From Oleiagrimonas sp963817755 (GTDB lineage: Bacteria > Pseudomonadota > Gammaproteobacteria > Xanthomonadales > Rhodanobacteraceae): 64,000 bases of DNA. The position numbers were made by a program, and so were the translations under genes. The DNA is taken from NCBI GenBank assembly GCA_963817755.1, contig CAWFPB010000001.1:310001-374000 (forward strand), written 5' to 3'. The stretch's first letter is position 1; each line of letters opens with the position of its first letter. Below, one piece after another: positions 1 to 12,115 of this stretch. The notes below the pieces were generated by a model. The model saw only the letters and a list, made by a program, of their open reading frames with translations, ran no database searches and was not told the origin of the DNA.

Positions 1-638
1 GCCTGTGCTTCAGCGTGGTCGACACCGGTTCCGGTGTGCCCGAACAGAGCCGCGGACGCCTGTTCCAGCGCTATGAGCAGGCCGACAGTCCGCAGCGCAG
101 GTCGGGTAGCGGCCTGGGGCTGGCCATCTGTCGCGAGCTGTCCACCCTGATGGGCGGGTATTGCGAACTGGCCGGAACCGGCGCCGAAGGCAGCACGTTC
201 CGGGTCTGGTTGCCGCTCGAAGTGGTCGAGGAGGTTCCCGTGGCCGCCGAGCAGGACGAGGTATCCACGGTTTCCTGGGATCTGCTCCTGGTCGAGGACG
301 ACATGGTGGTCGCCGAGGTGATCCGCGGCTTGCTCGAGAGCCAGGGGCACCGAGTGCGGCATGCAGTCCAGGGGCTGGCGGGCCTGTCCGAGGTCGAGAG
401 CGGCGGGTTCGACGCGGTGCTGCTGGACCTGGACCTGCCGGGTCTGGACGGCTTCGAACTGGCGCGCATGCTGCGTAAGCGCGGCGTGCGGATCCCGATC
501 ATCGCCATCACCGCCCGTTCCGGCGCCGATGACGAGGCGCGCTCGCACGAGGCGGGCATGGATGGGTTCCTTCGCAAGCCGCTCAGCGGTGAGCAGCTGC
601 GGGCCAAGCTCACGGAATTGATCCACGAGCGCGACTGA
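1..638 (+). CDS. Hybrid sensor histidine kinase, C-terminal part (HATPase end plus receiver domain)
   Basis: The gene is cut by the left window edge; the frame is open from base 3. The first 70 residues are the end of a histidine-kinase ATPase domain, with a G1-type box (VVDTGSGVP) and a G2-type box (GSGLGLAI). After a short linker comes a receiver domain: acidic pocket VEDD, phospho-acceptor Asp in LLDLDLPGLDG, conserved Thr in AITA and Lys in RKPLS. This order makes it a membrane or cytoplasmic hybrid kinase that can pass phosphate to its own receiver. The sensor region lies outside the window, so the stimulus is unknown. It is convergent with holC. Confidence 0.93.
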   Translation, partial: LCFSVVDTGSGVPEQSRGRLFQRYEQADSPQRRSGSGLGLAICRELSTLMGGYCELAGTGAEGSTFRVWLPLEVVEEVPVAAEQDEVSTVSWDLLLVEDDMVVAEVIRGLLESQGHRVRHAVQGLAGLSEVESGGFDAVLLDLDLPGLDGFELARMLRKRGVRIPIIAITARSGADDEARSHEAGMDGFLRKPLSGEQLRAKLTELIHERD

Positions 639-662
639 GTCGTGCCGGCCCCGGCGGCCGGC

Positions 663-1085
663 CTACATGTCGTGCTTGTGCAGCTCGAAACCGCGTTGCT
701 GGTACTCGCGCCAACGCGTGCGCGAACCCTCGCGTGCGTCCGGTTCGGCGGGCACCACCTCCAGCACGCGCTGGTAGCGGCCCGGGGCCACCGTGTCGCG
801 CAGGTTGATCACCAGCGGACGGTCCGTGGTCTCCTGTCCCGGCGGCACGATCAGCACGGCGATGGCGTCATCGTCCTCGTCGCCGGCCAGCTGGTGCGGG
901 ATGAAGGCATCCTCGTCGAACTCCCACAGCGCGCCGTCCAGGGCCTCGGCCTGGCCGAAGTCACGCGCCAGGATCAGGGTCGGCTGTTGCGCCGAATAGG
1001 CATGCTGGACCAGCTTGCACACCAGCAGCAGCGGGTTCTCGCGAAATTGCGGCTTGTCGATCAGGTAGAAGTCGGCGCGCGGCAT
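663..1085 (-). CDS. holC: DNA polymerase III subunit chi
   Basis: A 140-residue protein beginning MPRADFYLID and ending in an HKHDM tail, as expected for chi. Chi binds psi and SSB and links the clamp loader to single-stranded DNA at the replication fork. I chose the internal ATG at 1085 because the longer open frame only adds residues encoded by a repeat. It follows pepA on the same strand by 90 bases; the pepA-holC order is common in Gammaproteobacteria. The usual third partner valS is not next to it here, since the neighbouring gene is the convergent histidine kinase. Confidence 0.92.
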   Translation of the reverse strand: MPRADFYLIDKPQFRENPLLLVCKLVQHAYSAQQPTLILARDFGQAEALDGALWEFDEDAFIPHQLAGDEDDDAIAVLIVPPGQETTDRPLVINLRDTVAPGRYQRVLEVVPAEPDAREGSRTRWREYQQRGFELHKHDM

Positions 1086-1086
1086 G

Positions 1087-1127
1087 GGATGGCAAGGGAC
1101 AAGGTATGAGGGACGAGGGACGAGGAT
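1087..1127. repeat. Dispersed GGGACGA-type repeat between pepA and holC
   Basis: Short tandem runs of GGGAC followed by AAGG or GAGG units lie directly before the holC start codon. They resemble the GGGACTC and ATTCCCG repeats found in at least six other intergenic or leader positions of this window, so this is probably a degenerate member of the same family. Confidence 0.6.
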
Positions 1128-1175
1128 AGCAAGCACCCCGTGCCGGGCGGGCACGGGGCGCTTGCAGTTACCCAG

Positions 1176-2654
1176 TCAGCAGCGATCGATCAGCCACTGG
1201 GCGAGCAGCGACACCGGGCGGCCGCTGGCCAGGCCCTTGCGGCCCGACACCCAGGCGGTGCCGGCGATGTCCAGGTGCGCCCAGCGTTGGCCCTCGGTGA
1301 AGCGCGACAGGAAGCAGCCGGCGGTGATGGCGCCGGCGGGCCGGCCGCCGATGTTGGCGAAGTCGCCGAACGCCGATTCCAGCATCTTCTGGTAGTCGTC
1401 CCACAGCGGCAGGCGCCAGGCGCGGTCGAGGGTGTTATCGCCGGCGGCCAGCAGTTCCTCGGCCAGGTCGTCGTGTTTGCTCATCAGGCCGGTGGCGTGC
1501 GCGCCCAGGGCGATCACGCAGGCGCCGGTCAGGGTCGCGGCATCGATGATGGCCTTGGGCTCGAAGCGCTGCGTGTAGGTCAGCGCGTCGCACAGGATCA
1601 GGCGGCCCTCGGCGTCGGTGTTGAGCACCTCGACGGTCTTGCCGGACATGGTGGTCAGCACGTCGCCGGGGCGATAGGCGTTGCCGTCGGTCATGTTCTC
1701 GACCGAGGGCACCACGCAGACCAGGTTCAACGGCAGCTTCATCTTCACCGCGGCCACGAAGGCGCCGAGCACGCCGGCCGCGCCGCACATGTCGAACTTC
1801 ATCTCCTCCATCGAGCCGGTCGGCTTGATGTTCATGCCGCCGGCATCGAAGGTGACGCCCTTGCCCACGAAGGCATAGGGCTTGTCGCCGTCGCTTCCGC
1901 CGTTCCACTTCAGCACGATCAGGCGCGGCGAGTTGGCCGAGCCGCGTGCCACGGCCAGCAGCGCGTGCATGCCCAGTGCCTGCATCTGCTCGTGCTCGAG
2001 CACCTCGACCTCGACGCCGTCGTGGGCGTTGGCGAAGTCGGTGGCCTGCTGCGCGATCCAGGCCGGCATGCAGATGTTGGGTGGCATGTTGCCCAGGTGG
2101 CGCGCGAAGTACACGCCCTCGGCCATGCCGGCGGCCTGCGCCAGGGCAGCCTCCTGGCCCTCGCCGGCCAGGGCCAGCGCCTTGAGCTTGCTGGCCTTGG
2201 ACTCGGGCTTGTCCTGGAAAGTGGCGGTGTAACGGTAGGCGGCATGGTCGAAGGCCAGCGCCGCGGTGCGCACGCGCCAGGCTGCGTCCTTGCCGGGGAC
2301 CTCCAGTGCGCTCAACCAGGTGGCGGCGTGGTCGATCTTCATGCCCGAGACCGCCTTGCCCGCGGCCAGGCAGGCCTGGTGGAAGCGATGGGCGTCGAAT
2401 TCGGCCATCACGCCGAGTCCCACCAGCACCACGCGCGCGGCCTGCACGCCGGGCAGGTCGTAGAGCACGGTGATGGAGCCGGGCTTGCCGTCGAAGTCCC
2501 CGGCCTCGATGCGGCGGCCGATCGCGCCGTCGGAGGCCTGGTCGATGGCGTTGGCAGCGTCGGACAGCACGCCGTTGGTGTACGCGCCGATGACCAGGCA
2601 GGGGGTGTCTGCCGATTCGGGCGCGCCGGAAACGAGGCTCAGCTTGAGGGTCAT
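1176..2654 (-). CDS. pepA: Leucyl aminopeptidase (M17 family)
   Basis: A 492-residue protein, normal length for PepA. The M17 signature NTDAEGRL is intact, as is the upstream metal-binding stretch around VGKGVTFDAGG. The enzyme is a cytoplasmic hexameric di-metal aminopeptidase that removes N-terminal residues, favouring leucine; in E. coli PepA also binds DNA at Xer recombination sites and represses carAB. The start at 2654 (MTLKLSLVSG) is chosen because upstream sequence in the same frame is the antisense of lptF and not coding. It is divergent from lptF and upstream of holC. Confidence 0.97.
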   Translation of the reverse strand: MTLKLSLVSGAPESADTPCLVIGAYTNGVLSDAANAIDQASDGAIGRRIEAGDFDGKPGSITVLYDLPGVQAARVVLVGLGVMAEFDAHRFHQACLAAGKAVSGMKIDHAATWLSALEVPGKDAAWRVRTAALAFDHAAYRYTATFQDKPESKASKLKALALAGEGQEAALAQAAGMAEGVYFARHLGNMPPNICMPAWIAQQATDFANAHDGVEVEVLEHEQMQALGMHALLAVARGSANSPRLIVLKWNGGSDGDKPYAFVGKGVTFDAGGMNIKPTGSMEEMKFDMCGAAGVLGAFVAAVKMKLPLNLVCVVPSVENMTDGNAYRPGDVLTTMSGKTVEVLNTDAEGRLILCDALTYTQRFEPKAIIDAATLTGACVIALGAHATGLMSKHDDLAEELLAAGDNTLDRAWRLPLWDDYQKMLESAFGDFANIGGRPAGAITAGCFLSRFTEGQRWAHLDIAGTAWVSGRKGLASGRPVSLLAQWLIDRC

Positions 2655-2828
2655 GAATGGGTCCTTGTAGCGTGATGCGGAAATGGGTGGGTCGTGGTCG
2701 CGGTCGTGGCGGTCGCGGGCCGGGCGCGAAGCCCGGGGCCGCGCTGCGCAGCGGTCGCCGGACCGGCTACACTTCCGGCCTGGCCGCATCCGCAATCCGC
2801 GATGCGAAACCCGTCCGGCCATTATCGC

Positions 2829-3926
2829 ATGCTGCGCATCCTCGACCGATACTTCCTGCGTGAACTCGTCGCCAGCGTGCTGGCGACCACCGCCGTGCTG
2901 CTGCTGATCTTCACCGGCGGCACCTTCGCGCGCGTGCTCCAGCAGGTGGCCAACGGCAGTTTCCCGGCCAGCGTGATGTTCCAGGTGCTGGGGCTGCGCA
3001 TCGTCAGTGCCTTGCCGGGGCTGCTGCCGCTTTCGCTGTTCCTGGGCGTGCTGATGGGGCTGGGCCGGTTGTGGCGCGACAGCGAGATGCACGTGCTGTC
3101 CGCGGCGGGCATGGGCGCGGCTGGCCTGATGCGCCCGGCGCTGCTGCTGGGCATCCCGGTGACCGTGCTGATCGGACTGGTCTCGCTGTGGCTGGGGCCG
3201 CTGTCCTCGCGCACCGCCAACCAGCTGGTGGCCGATGCCAACCGATCGGTGATCGCCGCCGGCCTCGATGCCGGTCGTTTCACCGAATTGCCGGGCAAGG
3301 GCGGGGTGATCTTCGTCGCCGGCATGAACCGCAAGGGCACGCGGCTGGACCAGGTGTTCCTGGCCAGCGACCAGGCCGGCGATGCGCAGCATCCGCCGCG
3401 GGTGAAGCTGATCACCGCCAAAAGCGGGCAGCTGTACCAGGGCGGCGAGCAGCGCGGGCGATACCTGGCACTGATCGACGGCTGGCAGTACCAGATTCCG
3501 CTCGGACACGAGAATTGGCAGCGCATGCGCTACGCGCGCAATGACGTGGCGCTGTCGGAGGTCCAGCCGCAGTCGCAGGACAATGACAACCCGCTGGGCA
3601 GCACCCGGACCCTGGCACTGGTCGGTTCGGGCAACGTCGATGCGCGTGCCGAGCTGGCCTGGCGTACGGCCGCACCGGCCACGGCGCTGGTGCTGATGCT
3701 GCTGGCGTTGCCGCTGGCCCGGCAGTCGCCGCGCGAGCCGCGCTACGGGCGCTTGCTGATCGCGGTGCTGGCCTACCTGCTGTATTTCCTGCTGTTGTCG
3801 CTGGGCCGGGCGCTGATCGAGCGGGGTTCCCTGCACAACAGCGCACCGCTGTGGACGCTGCATCTGCTGGTGGGGCTGGGCGCGTGGTGGATGTTCCGCC
3901 GCCAGTACCGGCCGCGCCGGGCCTGA
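2829..3926 (+). CDS. lptF: Lipopolysaccharide export permease LptF
   Basis: A 365-residue membrane protein with the YjgP/YjgQ architecture: a start MLRILDRYFLREL, TM helices near residues 10-35, 50-80 and 95-120, a periplasmic beta-jellyroll-like middle, and three C-terminal helices from about 280. The PLSLFLGVLMGLGRLWRDSE stretch is typical of LptF. With LptG and the LptB ATPase it extracts LPS from the inner membrane. The usual partner lptG is not downstream; the next gene is an RDD protein on the other strand, so lptG must be elsewhere. The start at 2829 matches the family N-terminus. Confidence 0.93.
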   Translation: MLRILDRYFLRELVASVLATTAVLLLIFTGGTFARVLQQVANGSFPASVMFQVLGLRIVSALPGLLPLSLFLGVLMGLGRLWRDSEMHVLSAAGMGAAGLMRPALLLGIPVTVLIGLVSLWLGPLSSRTANQLVADANRSVIAAGLDAGRFTELPGKGGVIFVAGMNRKGTRLDQVFLASDQAGDAQHPPRVKLITAKSGQLYQGGEQRGRYLALIDGWQYQIPLGHENWQRMRYARNDVALSEVQPQSQDNDNPLGSTRTLALVGSGNVDARAELAWRTAAPATALVLMLLALPLARQSPREPRYGRLLIAVLAYLLYFLLLSLGRALIERGSLHNSAPLWTLHLLVGLGAWWMFRRQYRPRRA

Positions 3927-3942
3927 TCCGGCCGGCCGCCGC

Positions 3943-4446
3943 TCAGGCGCCGCGCTCGGCGGGTGGACGGTAGGCGATCCAGGTCCCGGCGAGGATGTCG
4001 TGCAGGGCGCGACGGCGCCGGTCGAAGGCGGCCACGGCCAGATCGATGGCCCAGGCGACCAGCGGCGCCACCAGCCCGGCGAATGTGCCGGCCACCAGCG
4101 CCAGTGCCAGCAGCAGCAATGGCGAGGCGACGATGGTGAAGCGCAGGATCGCGCGCGCCAGGTCCGGCGTGCCGCCGGCTTCGGTGCGCAGGTGAAGCCG
4201 CCAGGCGCGCATGCCCAGGCTCTGTCCGCCGCGCACCCAGGACGCCACGAAATAGGCTTCCACCCCAAGCAGCAGGGCGATCCGGAAGACCAGCGCAGTG
4301 TGGTCGAGCCGGTTGTGGGTGAGCAACAGGCCGGCCATGGTGATCACGAACAGGATCGCGGCGACGGCCAGCAGTTCGTAGAGCAGGGCCAGCAGGCGCC
4401 GCCAAAGCGGGGCGGGGCGTTCGGGAGCGGGTGCGTTTTCTTTCAT
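3943..4446 (-). CDS. RDD family membrane protein
   Basis: A 167-residue protein starting MKENAPAPERP. It has a hydrophobic helix near residues 20-45, a second near 55-72, the RGGQSLGMRAWRL core typical of RDD domains, and further helices near 105-140. RDD proteins are small inner-membrane proteins of mostly unknown or ion-transport function, so I give no substrate. It is convergent with lptF (16 bases apart) and divergent from xerD (40 bases apart), and in related genomes it often lies near lptFG. Confidence 0.88.
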   Translation of the reverse strand: MKENAPAPERPAPLWRRLLALLYELLAVAAILFVITMAGLLLTHNRLDHTALVFRIALLLGVEAYFVASWVRGGQSLGMRAWRLHLRTEAGGTPDLARAILRFTIVASPLLLLALALVAGTFAGLVAPLVAWAIDLAVAAFDRRRRALHDILAGTWIAYRPPAERGA

Positions 4447-4486
4447 GGGCTTGCGCCGGATGCCGCCAGCATCCAGCATCGCGGTC

Positions 4487-5398
4487 ATGGTTTCGAAGAC
4501 CGACAGTATCGCCGATGTGGACCGCGATGGCATCGACGCCTTCATCGAGCGGCTGTGGTCCGAGGACGGCCTGGCCGAACGCACCCTCGATGCCTACCGT
4601 CGTGATCTGGAGGGCTTGGCGCGCTGGCTGAATGCGCGAAGCCGGCATCTGGCCGGCGCCGGTCGGTCGGACCTTTCGGCCTACCTGGGTGCGCAGCGCG
4701 TCTCGGCGCGCTCGATGGCGCGCCGGCAGACCGCGTTTCGCCGCTTCTACGCCCATCTGGCGCGGCTGCAGCCGGGCTTCGAGGATCCCACGTTGCTGCT
4801 GCAGCGCCCGAAACTGCCGCGTGGCCTGCCCAAGGCGCTGGCCGAGCGCGAAATCGAGGCACTGCTCGCCGCCCCGGACGTGACCACGCCGCTGGGCCTG
4901 CGCGACCGCGCCATGCTGGAACTGATGTACGCCTCGGGCCTGCGCGTGTCCGAGCTGGTGAACCTTCCGCTGGCCGGCCTGAACGTGCGCCAGGGCGTGC
5001 TGCGCGTGACCGGCAAGGGCGGCAAGGAGCGCCTGGTGCCGGTCGGCGAGACCGCACTGGACTGGATCGAGCGTTATCTGTCCGAGGCCCGGCCGCCGCT
5101 GGCCCGGGGCCGCCAGCCGGTGGCGCTGTTCCTGTCCAATCGCGGCGCGGCGATGAGCCGGCAGATGTTCTGGATCCTGGTCAAGCGTTATGCAATGCAG
5201 GTCGGCATTACCGCCAAGCGGATCTCGCCGCACGTGCTGCGTCACTCCTTCGCCACGCATCTGCTCAACCACGGTGCCGACCTGCGCGCGCTGCAGATGT
5301 TGCTGGGCCACAGTGCGTTGAGCACCACACAGATCTATACCCTGGTCGCGCGCGAGGGCCTGAAGCGACTGCATGCCCAGCATCATCCGCGCGGTTGA
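4487..5398 (+). CDS. xerD: Site-specific tyrosine recombinase XerD
   Basis: A 303-residue tyrosine recombinase. The N-terminal SAM-like DNA-binding domain covers roughly residues 10-95. The catalytic residues are visible in order: Arg near 153 (SGLRVSE), Lys in GKGGKER, His-x-x-Arg in HVLRHSF, His in LGHS and the Tyr nucleophile in TQIYT. With XerC it resolves chromosome dimers at dif during division, activated by FtsK. I chose the ATG at 4487 (MVSKTDS) because it gives the family length. The dsbC gene follows on the same strand. Confidence 0.96.
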   Translation: MVSKTDSIADVDRDGIDAFIERLWSEDGLAERTLDAYRRDLEGLARWLNARSRHLAGAGRSDLSAYLGAQRVSARSMARRQTAFRRFYAHLARLQPGFEDPTLLLQRPKLPRGLPKALAEREIEALLAAPDVTTPLGLRDRAMLELMYASGLRVSELVNLPLAGLNVRQGVLRVTGKGGKERLVPVGETALDWIERYLSEARPPLARGRQPVALFLSNRGAAMSRQMFWILVKRYAMQVGITAKRISPHVLRHSFATHLLNHGADLRALQMLLGHSALSTTQIYTLVAREGLKRLHAQHHPRG

Positions 5399-5507
5399 GG
5401 CCGGCATGGGACGTTCAAGGTGCGAACCGGTGCATTCCCGGCGCATCGCTGCCGGTGCGCCAGCATGTATCCTTGCCCATCCGACCAAGCCCCGGATGGG
5501 TGCACGC

Positions 5508-6287
5508 ATGATCCGCAAGTTCCTGATGATCGCGTTGCTGGCACTGCCGGCAGCGGCCCTGGCCCGCGGTGACGCGCCGCAGGTGGTGAAACAGGCGCTG
5601 GCCAAGGTGGCGCCCGGTGCCGCGGTCACGCACATCGGCAAGGCGCCCATGCCCGGTTTCTACCAGGCCCTGGTGCACGGCCGCATGGTCTACGTCAGTG
5701 CCGACGGCCAGTACGTCATGGCGGGGCAGCTGTTCGATTCCCGTGCCGTGGCAAACCTGACCGAACAACGCATGAATGCGATCCGGCTGGAATCGCTGGC
5801 CAAGGTCCCGGCCAGCGACCGGCTGATCTTCGCACCACCGCATCCGAAGTACACGGTGACCGTGTTCACCGATGTCGATTGCGCCTACTGCCGCGTGTTC
5901 CATCAGCACATTGCGCAGTACAACGCCGAGGGTATTGCCGTGCAGTACCTGTTCTGGCCGCGTACCGGCATCCAGTCGGTGCCGGGCGGGGAGCCCACGC
6001 CCTCCTACAACAAGGCGGTCTCGGTGTGGTGCGCCAAGGACCGCCACAAGGCGTTCGACGCTGCCATGAAGGGGCACGTGGTGCCCCGGGCCTCGTGTCC
6101 GAATCCGGTTGCGCGCGAGTACCGCCTTGGTGAGCAGATCGGCGTGGACGGCACCCCGATCATCGTTGCCGGGGATGGTTCGGTGGTGGGCGGCTACCTG
6201 CCGCCGCGGCAGTTGCTGCAGGCGCTGCGCATGGTCGACGCACAGCAGGAAGCGCACGGCGCCCCACCGGCGGCCGCCAGACCCTGA
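5508..6287 (+). CDS. dsbC: Periplasmic disulfide isomerase DsbC
   Basis: A 259-residue secreted protein. A signal peptide (MIRKFLMIALLALPAAALA) is followed by an N-terminal dimerisation domain and a thioredoxin fold. The active site is CAYC (DVDCAYCRVF), close to the usual CGYC, and the cis-Pro loop GTPII is present. A second cysteine pair (VWCAKD and ASCP) matches the structural disulfide of DsbC. It rearranges wrong disulfides in the periplasm and is kept reduced by DsbD. An ATG 12 bases upstream is an alternative start. The xerD-dsbC order is common in Gammaproteobacteria. Confidence 0.94.
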   Translation: MIRKFLMIALLALPAAALARGDAPQVVKQALAKVAPGAAVTHIGKAPMPGFYQALVHGRMVYVSADGQYVMAGQLFDSRAVANLTEQRMNAIRLESLAKVPASDRLIFAPPHPKYTVTVFTDVDCAYCRVFHQHIAQYNAEGIAVQYLFWPRTGIQSVPGGEPTPSYNKAVSVWCAKDRHKAFDAAMKGHVVPRASCPNPVAREYRLGEQIGVDGTPIIVAGDGSVVGGYLPPRQLLQALRMVDAQQEAHGAPPAAARP

Positions 6288-6378
6288 TGGGTCCGCGATC
6301 CGGCAAAGATGCCGCAGGGTGGTGTCGACGCCGACGGGACTCGGATACAATGGCGGTTTTCCCTTCCCCAGCACGCAC

Positions 6379-10245
<3,867 letters not shown>

Positions 10246-10345
10246 ACCCACGTTTGGACCGGTCGCTTCGAACGGGGTAGCATCAGCCGCGCGTTCCAGG
10301 AACCGTCTGGGCGCGCGGATGGATACCGTGTGAAGTGGAGCAGGC

Positions 10346-11215
10346 ATGGACGAAGGGCTGACCAGCATCATCATCGTCACCGCCGACAGCGGGCCCTCCA
10401 CGCGGGAGTGCGTGGCGCGTGCCCTGGACAGTGACGTACCGGTCGAGGTGATTGTCGTCGACAACGGTTCCCGTGACGGCCAACCCGAGGCTCTGGCCCG
10501 TGCACGCAGCGATGAAGAGCGCCTGCGTTTCCTGTACAACCGGGCCAACCTCGGCTTCGGTGCTGCGGTGAACCTGGGCGCATCTTCGGCCCGGGGCGAC
10601 TATCTGCTGGTGCTCAACCCCGACTGCCTGCTCGAGCCCGATACCGTGCGGCGCCTGCGCGGGGTGCTGGTCGAGCATGTGCACGCCGGCCTGGTCGGTG
10701 CGGTGATCTGTGACGGCAACGGCCGGGTGGATCCGGCCTCGCGCCGCCGTGATCCGCTGATGCGACGCGCCATGGCGACCCTGCGCGGGACCGAGGGCGA
10801 GACGATCGAGGGCGTGCACGTGCCGGGGCCGATGCCTGAGGGCGTGAGCAAGGAAGAAGCGGTGTCCGGCGCGTTGATGATGTTGCGGCGGCGCGCGTTC
10901 GAGCGGGTCAAGGGCTTCGATACCGGCTATTTCCTGCATTGCGAGGACCTGGACCTGTGCCGCCGCCTGCGCGATGCCGGCTACGAGGTGCTGTTGGCCG
11001 GCGATGTGCACGTGGTCCATTCCGGCGGCAGTTCCAGCCGCCATCGTCCGATTTTCGTGAGCCGCCACAAGCACGCCAGCATGTGGCGCTGGTTTCGCAA
11101 GTTCGATCCGGCCGCGCGCCATCCGTTCACGGCCATGGTGGTGTGGTGCGGCCTGTGGGCCCATTTCCTGGTGTCCGTGCCGCGCTTGCGATCCGCGCGC
11201 CGCAGCAACGATTGA
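10346..11215 (+). CDS. Glycosyltransferase family 2 (rhamnosyltransferase-like)
   Basis: A 289-residue GT-A fold protein without a signal peptide. The N-terminal nucleotide-sugar binding motif reads VIVVDNGSRD, with NRANLGFGAAVN and the acidic metal-binding motif LNPDC following. FLHCEDLDLCRRL near residue 200 is the catalytic/acceptor motif seen in WbbL-type rhamnosyltransferases. It probably transfers one sugar in cell-surface polysaccharide synthesis; donor and acceptor cannot be told. It is a single gene, not inside a polysaccharide cluster. A GGAG-type ribosome site precedes the ATG. Confidence 0.87.
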   Translation: MDEGLTSIIIVTADSGPSTRECVARALDSDVPVEVIVVDNGSRDGQPEALARARSDEERLRFLYNRANLGFGAAVNLGASSARGDYLLVLNPDCLLEPDTVRRLRGVLVEHVHAGLVGAVICDGNGRVDPASRRRDPLMRRAMATLRGTEGETIEGVHVPGPMPEGVSKEEAVSGALMMLRRRAFERVKGFDTGYFLHCEDLDLCRRLRDAGYEVLLAGDVHVVHSGGSSSRHRPIFVSRHKHASMWRWFRKFDPAARHPFTAMVVWCGLWAHFLVSVPRLRSARRSND

Positions 11216-11265
11216 AGACCTCCCGCTCGCGTACACTGGCGCGCATTGCACCGGAGGATGTCCGA

Positions 11266-12054
11266 ATGAAAGTTCGCCCGATGTTCCAGATCTGCATCGC
11301 ATGCATGGTCCTGGTTGCGCTTCCAGCCCCGGCGGCGTCGGCACCGGCCGCCGCGCCGCAGCAGTGGAAGGATCTGTTGCAGCAGATCACCGGTCACAAG
11401 AACCGGCAGGCGACCGCCTTGACCGAAAGCGAAGTTGTCGGCGGCCTCAAGCAGGCGCTGGCGACGGGCACCACGCGTGCCATCCGCCAATTGGGGCGAA
11501 AGGACGGTTTCTGGGGCAATCCGGCCGTGCGCATCCCGCTGCCGAACAAGCTCCAGTCGGTGGCCCGGCTGGCACGGCAACTGGGTCAGGGCGCCAAGGT
11601 CGATGCCTTCCAGCTGAGCATGAACCGCGCCGCGGAACAGGCCGTGCCCGAAGTCGCCGACCTGTTCGGCGCCGCCATCCGCAAGATGACCCTCGAGGAC
11701 GCGCGCGGCATCCTGCAGGGCGGCGACCATGCCGCGACCGACTATTTCCGCCGCGTCGAGGGCAAGCAGCTGGCCGAACGCATCCGTCCCATTGTCGCCC
11801 GTGCCACCGACCGCGTCGGCGTCACCCGACGCTACAAGGCCCTGGTGTCCGGCTCATCCGGCGGTACGGTGGGCACGGCCCTGTCGCTGCTCGATCGCAA
11901 CGGCGGTGACAAGGCTCTGGACCTGGATACCTATGTCACCGACCAGGCGCTGGACGGCCTGTTCCGGACGCTCGGCAATCAAGAGCAGGCCATTCGCCAG
12001 GATCCGGCCGCGCGCACCACGGCGCTGCTGAAGAAGGTTTTCGGCGGTCGCTGA
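11266..12054 (+). CDS. DUF4197 exported protein
   Basis: A 262-residue protein with a signal peptide (hydrophobic residues 8-25, cleavage likely after an Ala-rich stretch). The mature part has the DUF4197 pattern: KQALATGTTRAIRQLGRKDGFWGN, VRIPLPNKLQ, and a C-terminal YVTDQALDGLF followed by IGxxE-like helices. The function of the family is not known; members are periplasmic or lipoprotein-like in many Proteobacteria. The ATG at 11266 has a GGAGG ribosome site 9 bases upstream. It is convergent with the GGDEF-EAL gene. Confidence 0.88.
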   Translation: MKVRPMFQICIACMVLVALPAPAASAPAAAPQQWKDLLQQITGHKNRQATALTESEVVGGLKQALATGTTRAIRQLGRKDGFWGNPAVRIPLPNKLQSVARLARQLGQGAKVDAFQLSMNRAAEQAVPEVADLFGAAIRKMTLEDARGILQGGDHAATDYFRRVEGKQLAERIRPIVARATDRVGVTRRYKALVSGSSGGTVGTALSLLDRNGGDKALDLDTYVTDQALDGLFRTLGNQEQAIRQDPAARTTALLKKVFGGR

Positions 12055-12058
12055 ATCG

Positions 12059-12090
12059 GCCGACGCAGGAGGGGTCTCCTTCCTGTCGGC
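12059..12090. terminator. Possible bidirectional terminator between convergent genes
   Basis: An imperfect inverted repeat (CCGACGCAGGAGG against TCCTTCCTGTCGG) sits in the 61-base gap between the convergent DUF4197 and GGDEF-EAL genes. There is no clear T tract, so the call rests on position and rough pairing. Confidence 0.35.
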
Positions 12091-12115
12091 AGGTGCTGGC
12101 CGGCCCGCAGCCGGT

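Noticed and set aside
1140..2675. A 511-codon open frame on the plus strand across pepA
   Set aside because: It is antisense to a clear leucyl aminopeptidase and is His/Gly/Val-rich, the usual look of a shadow frame in high-GC DNA.
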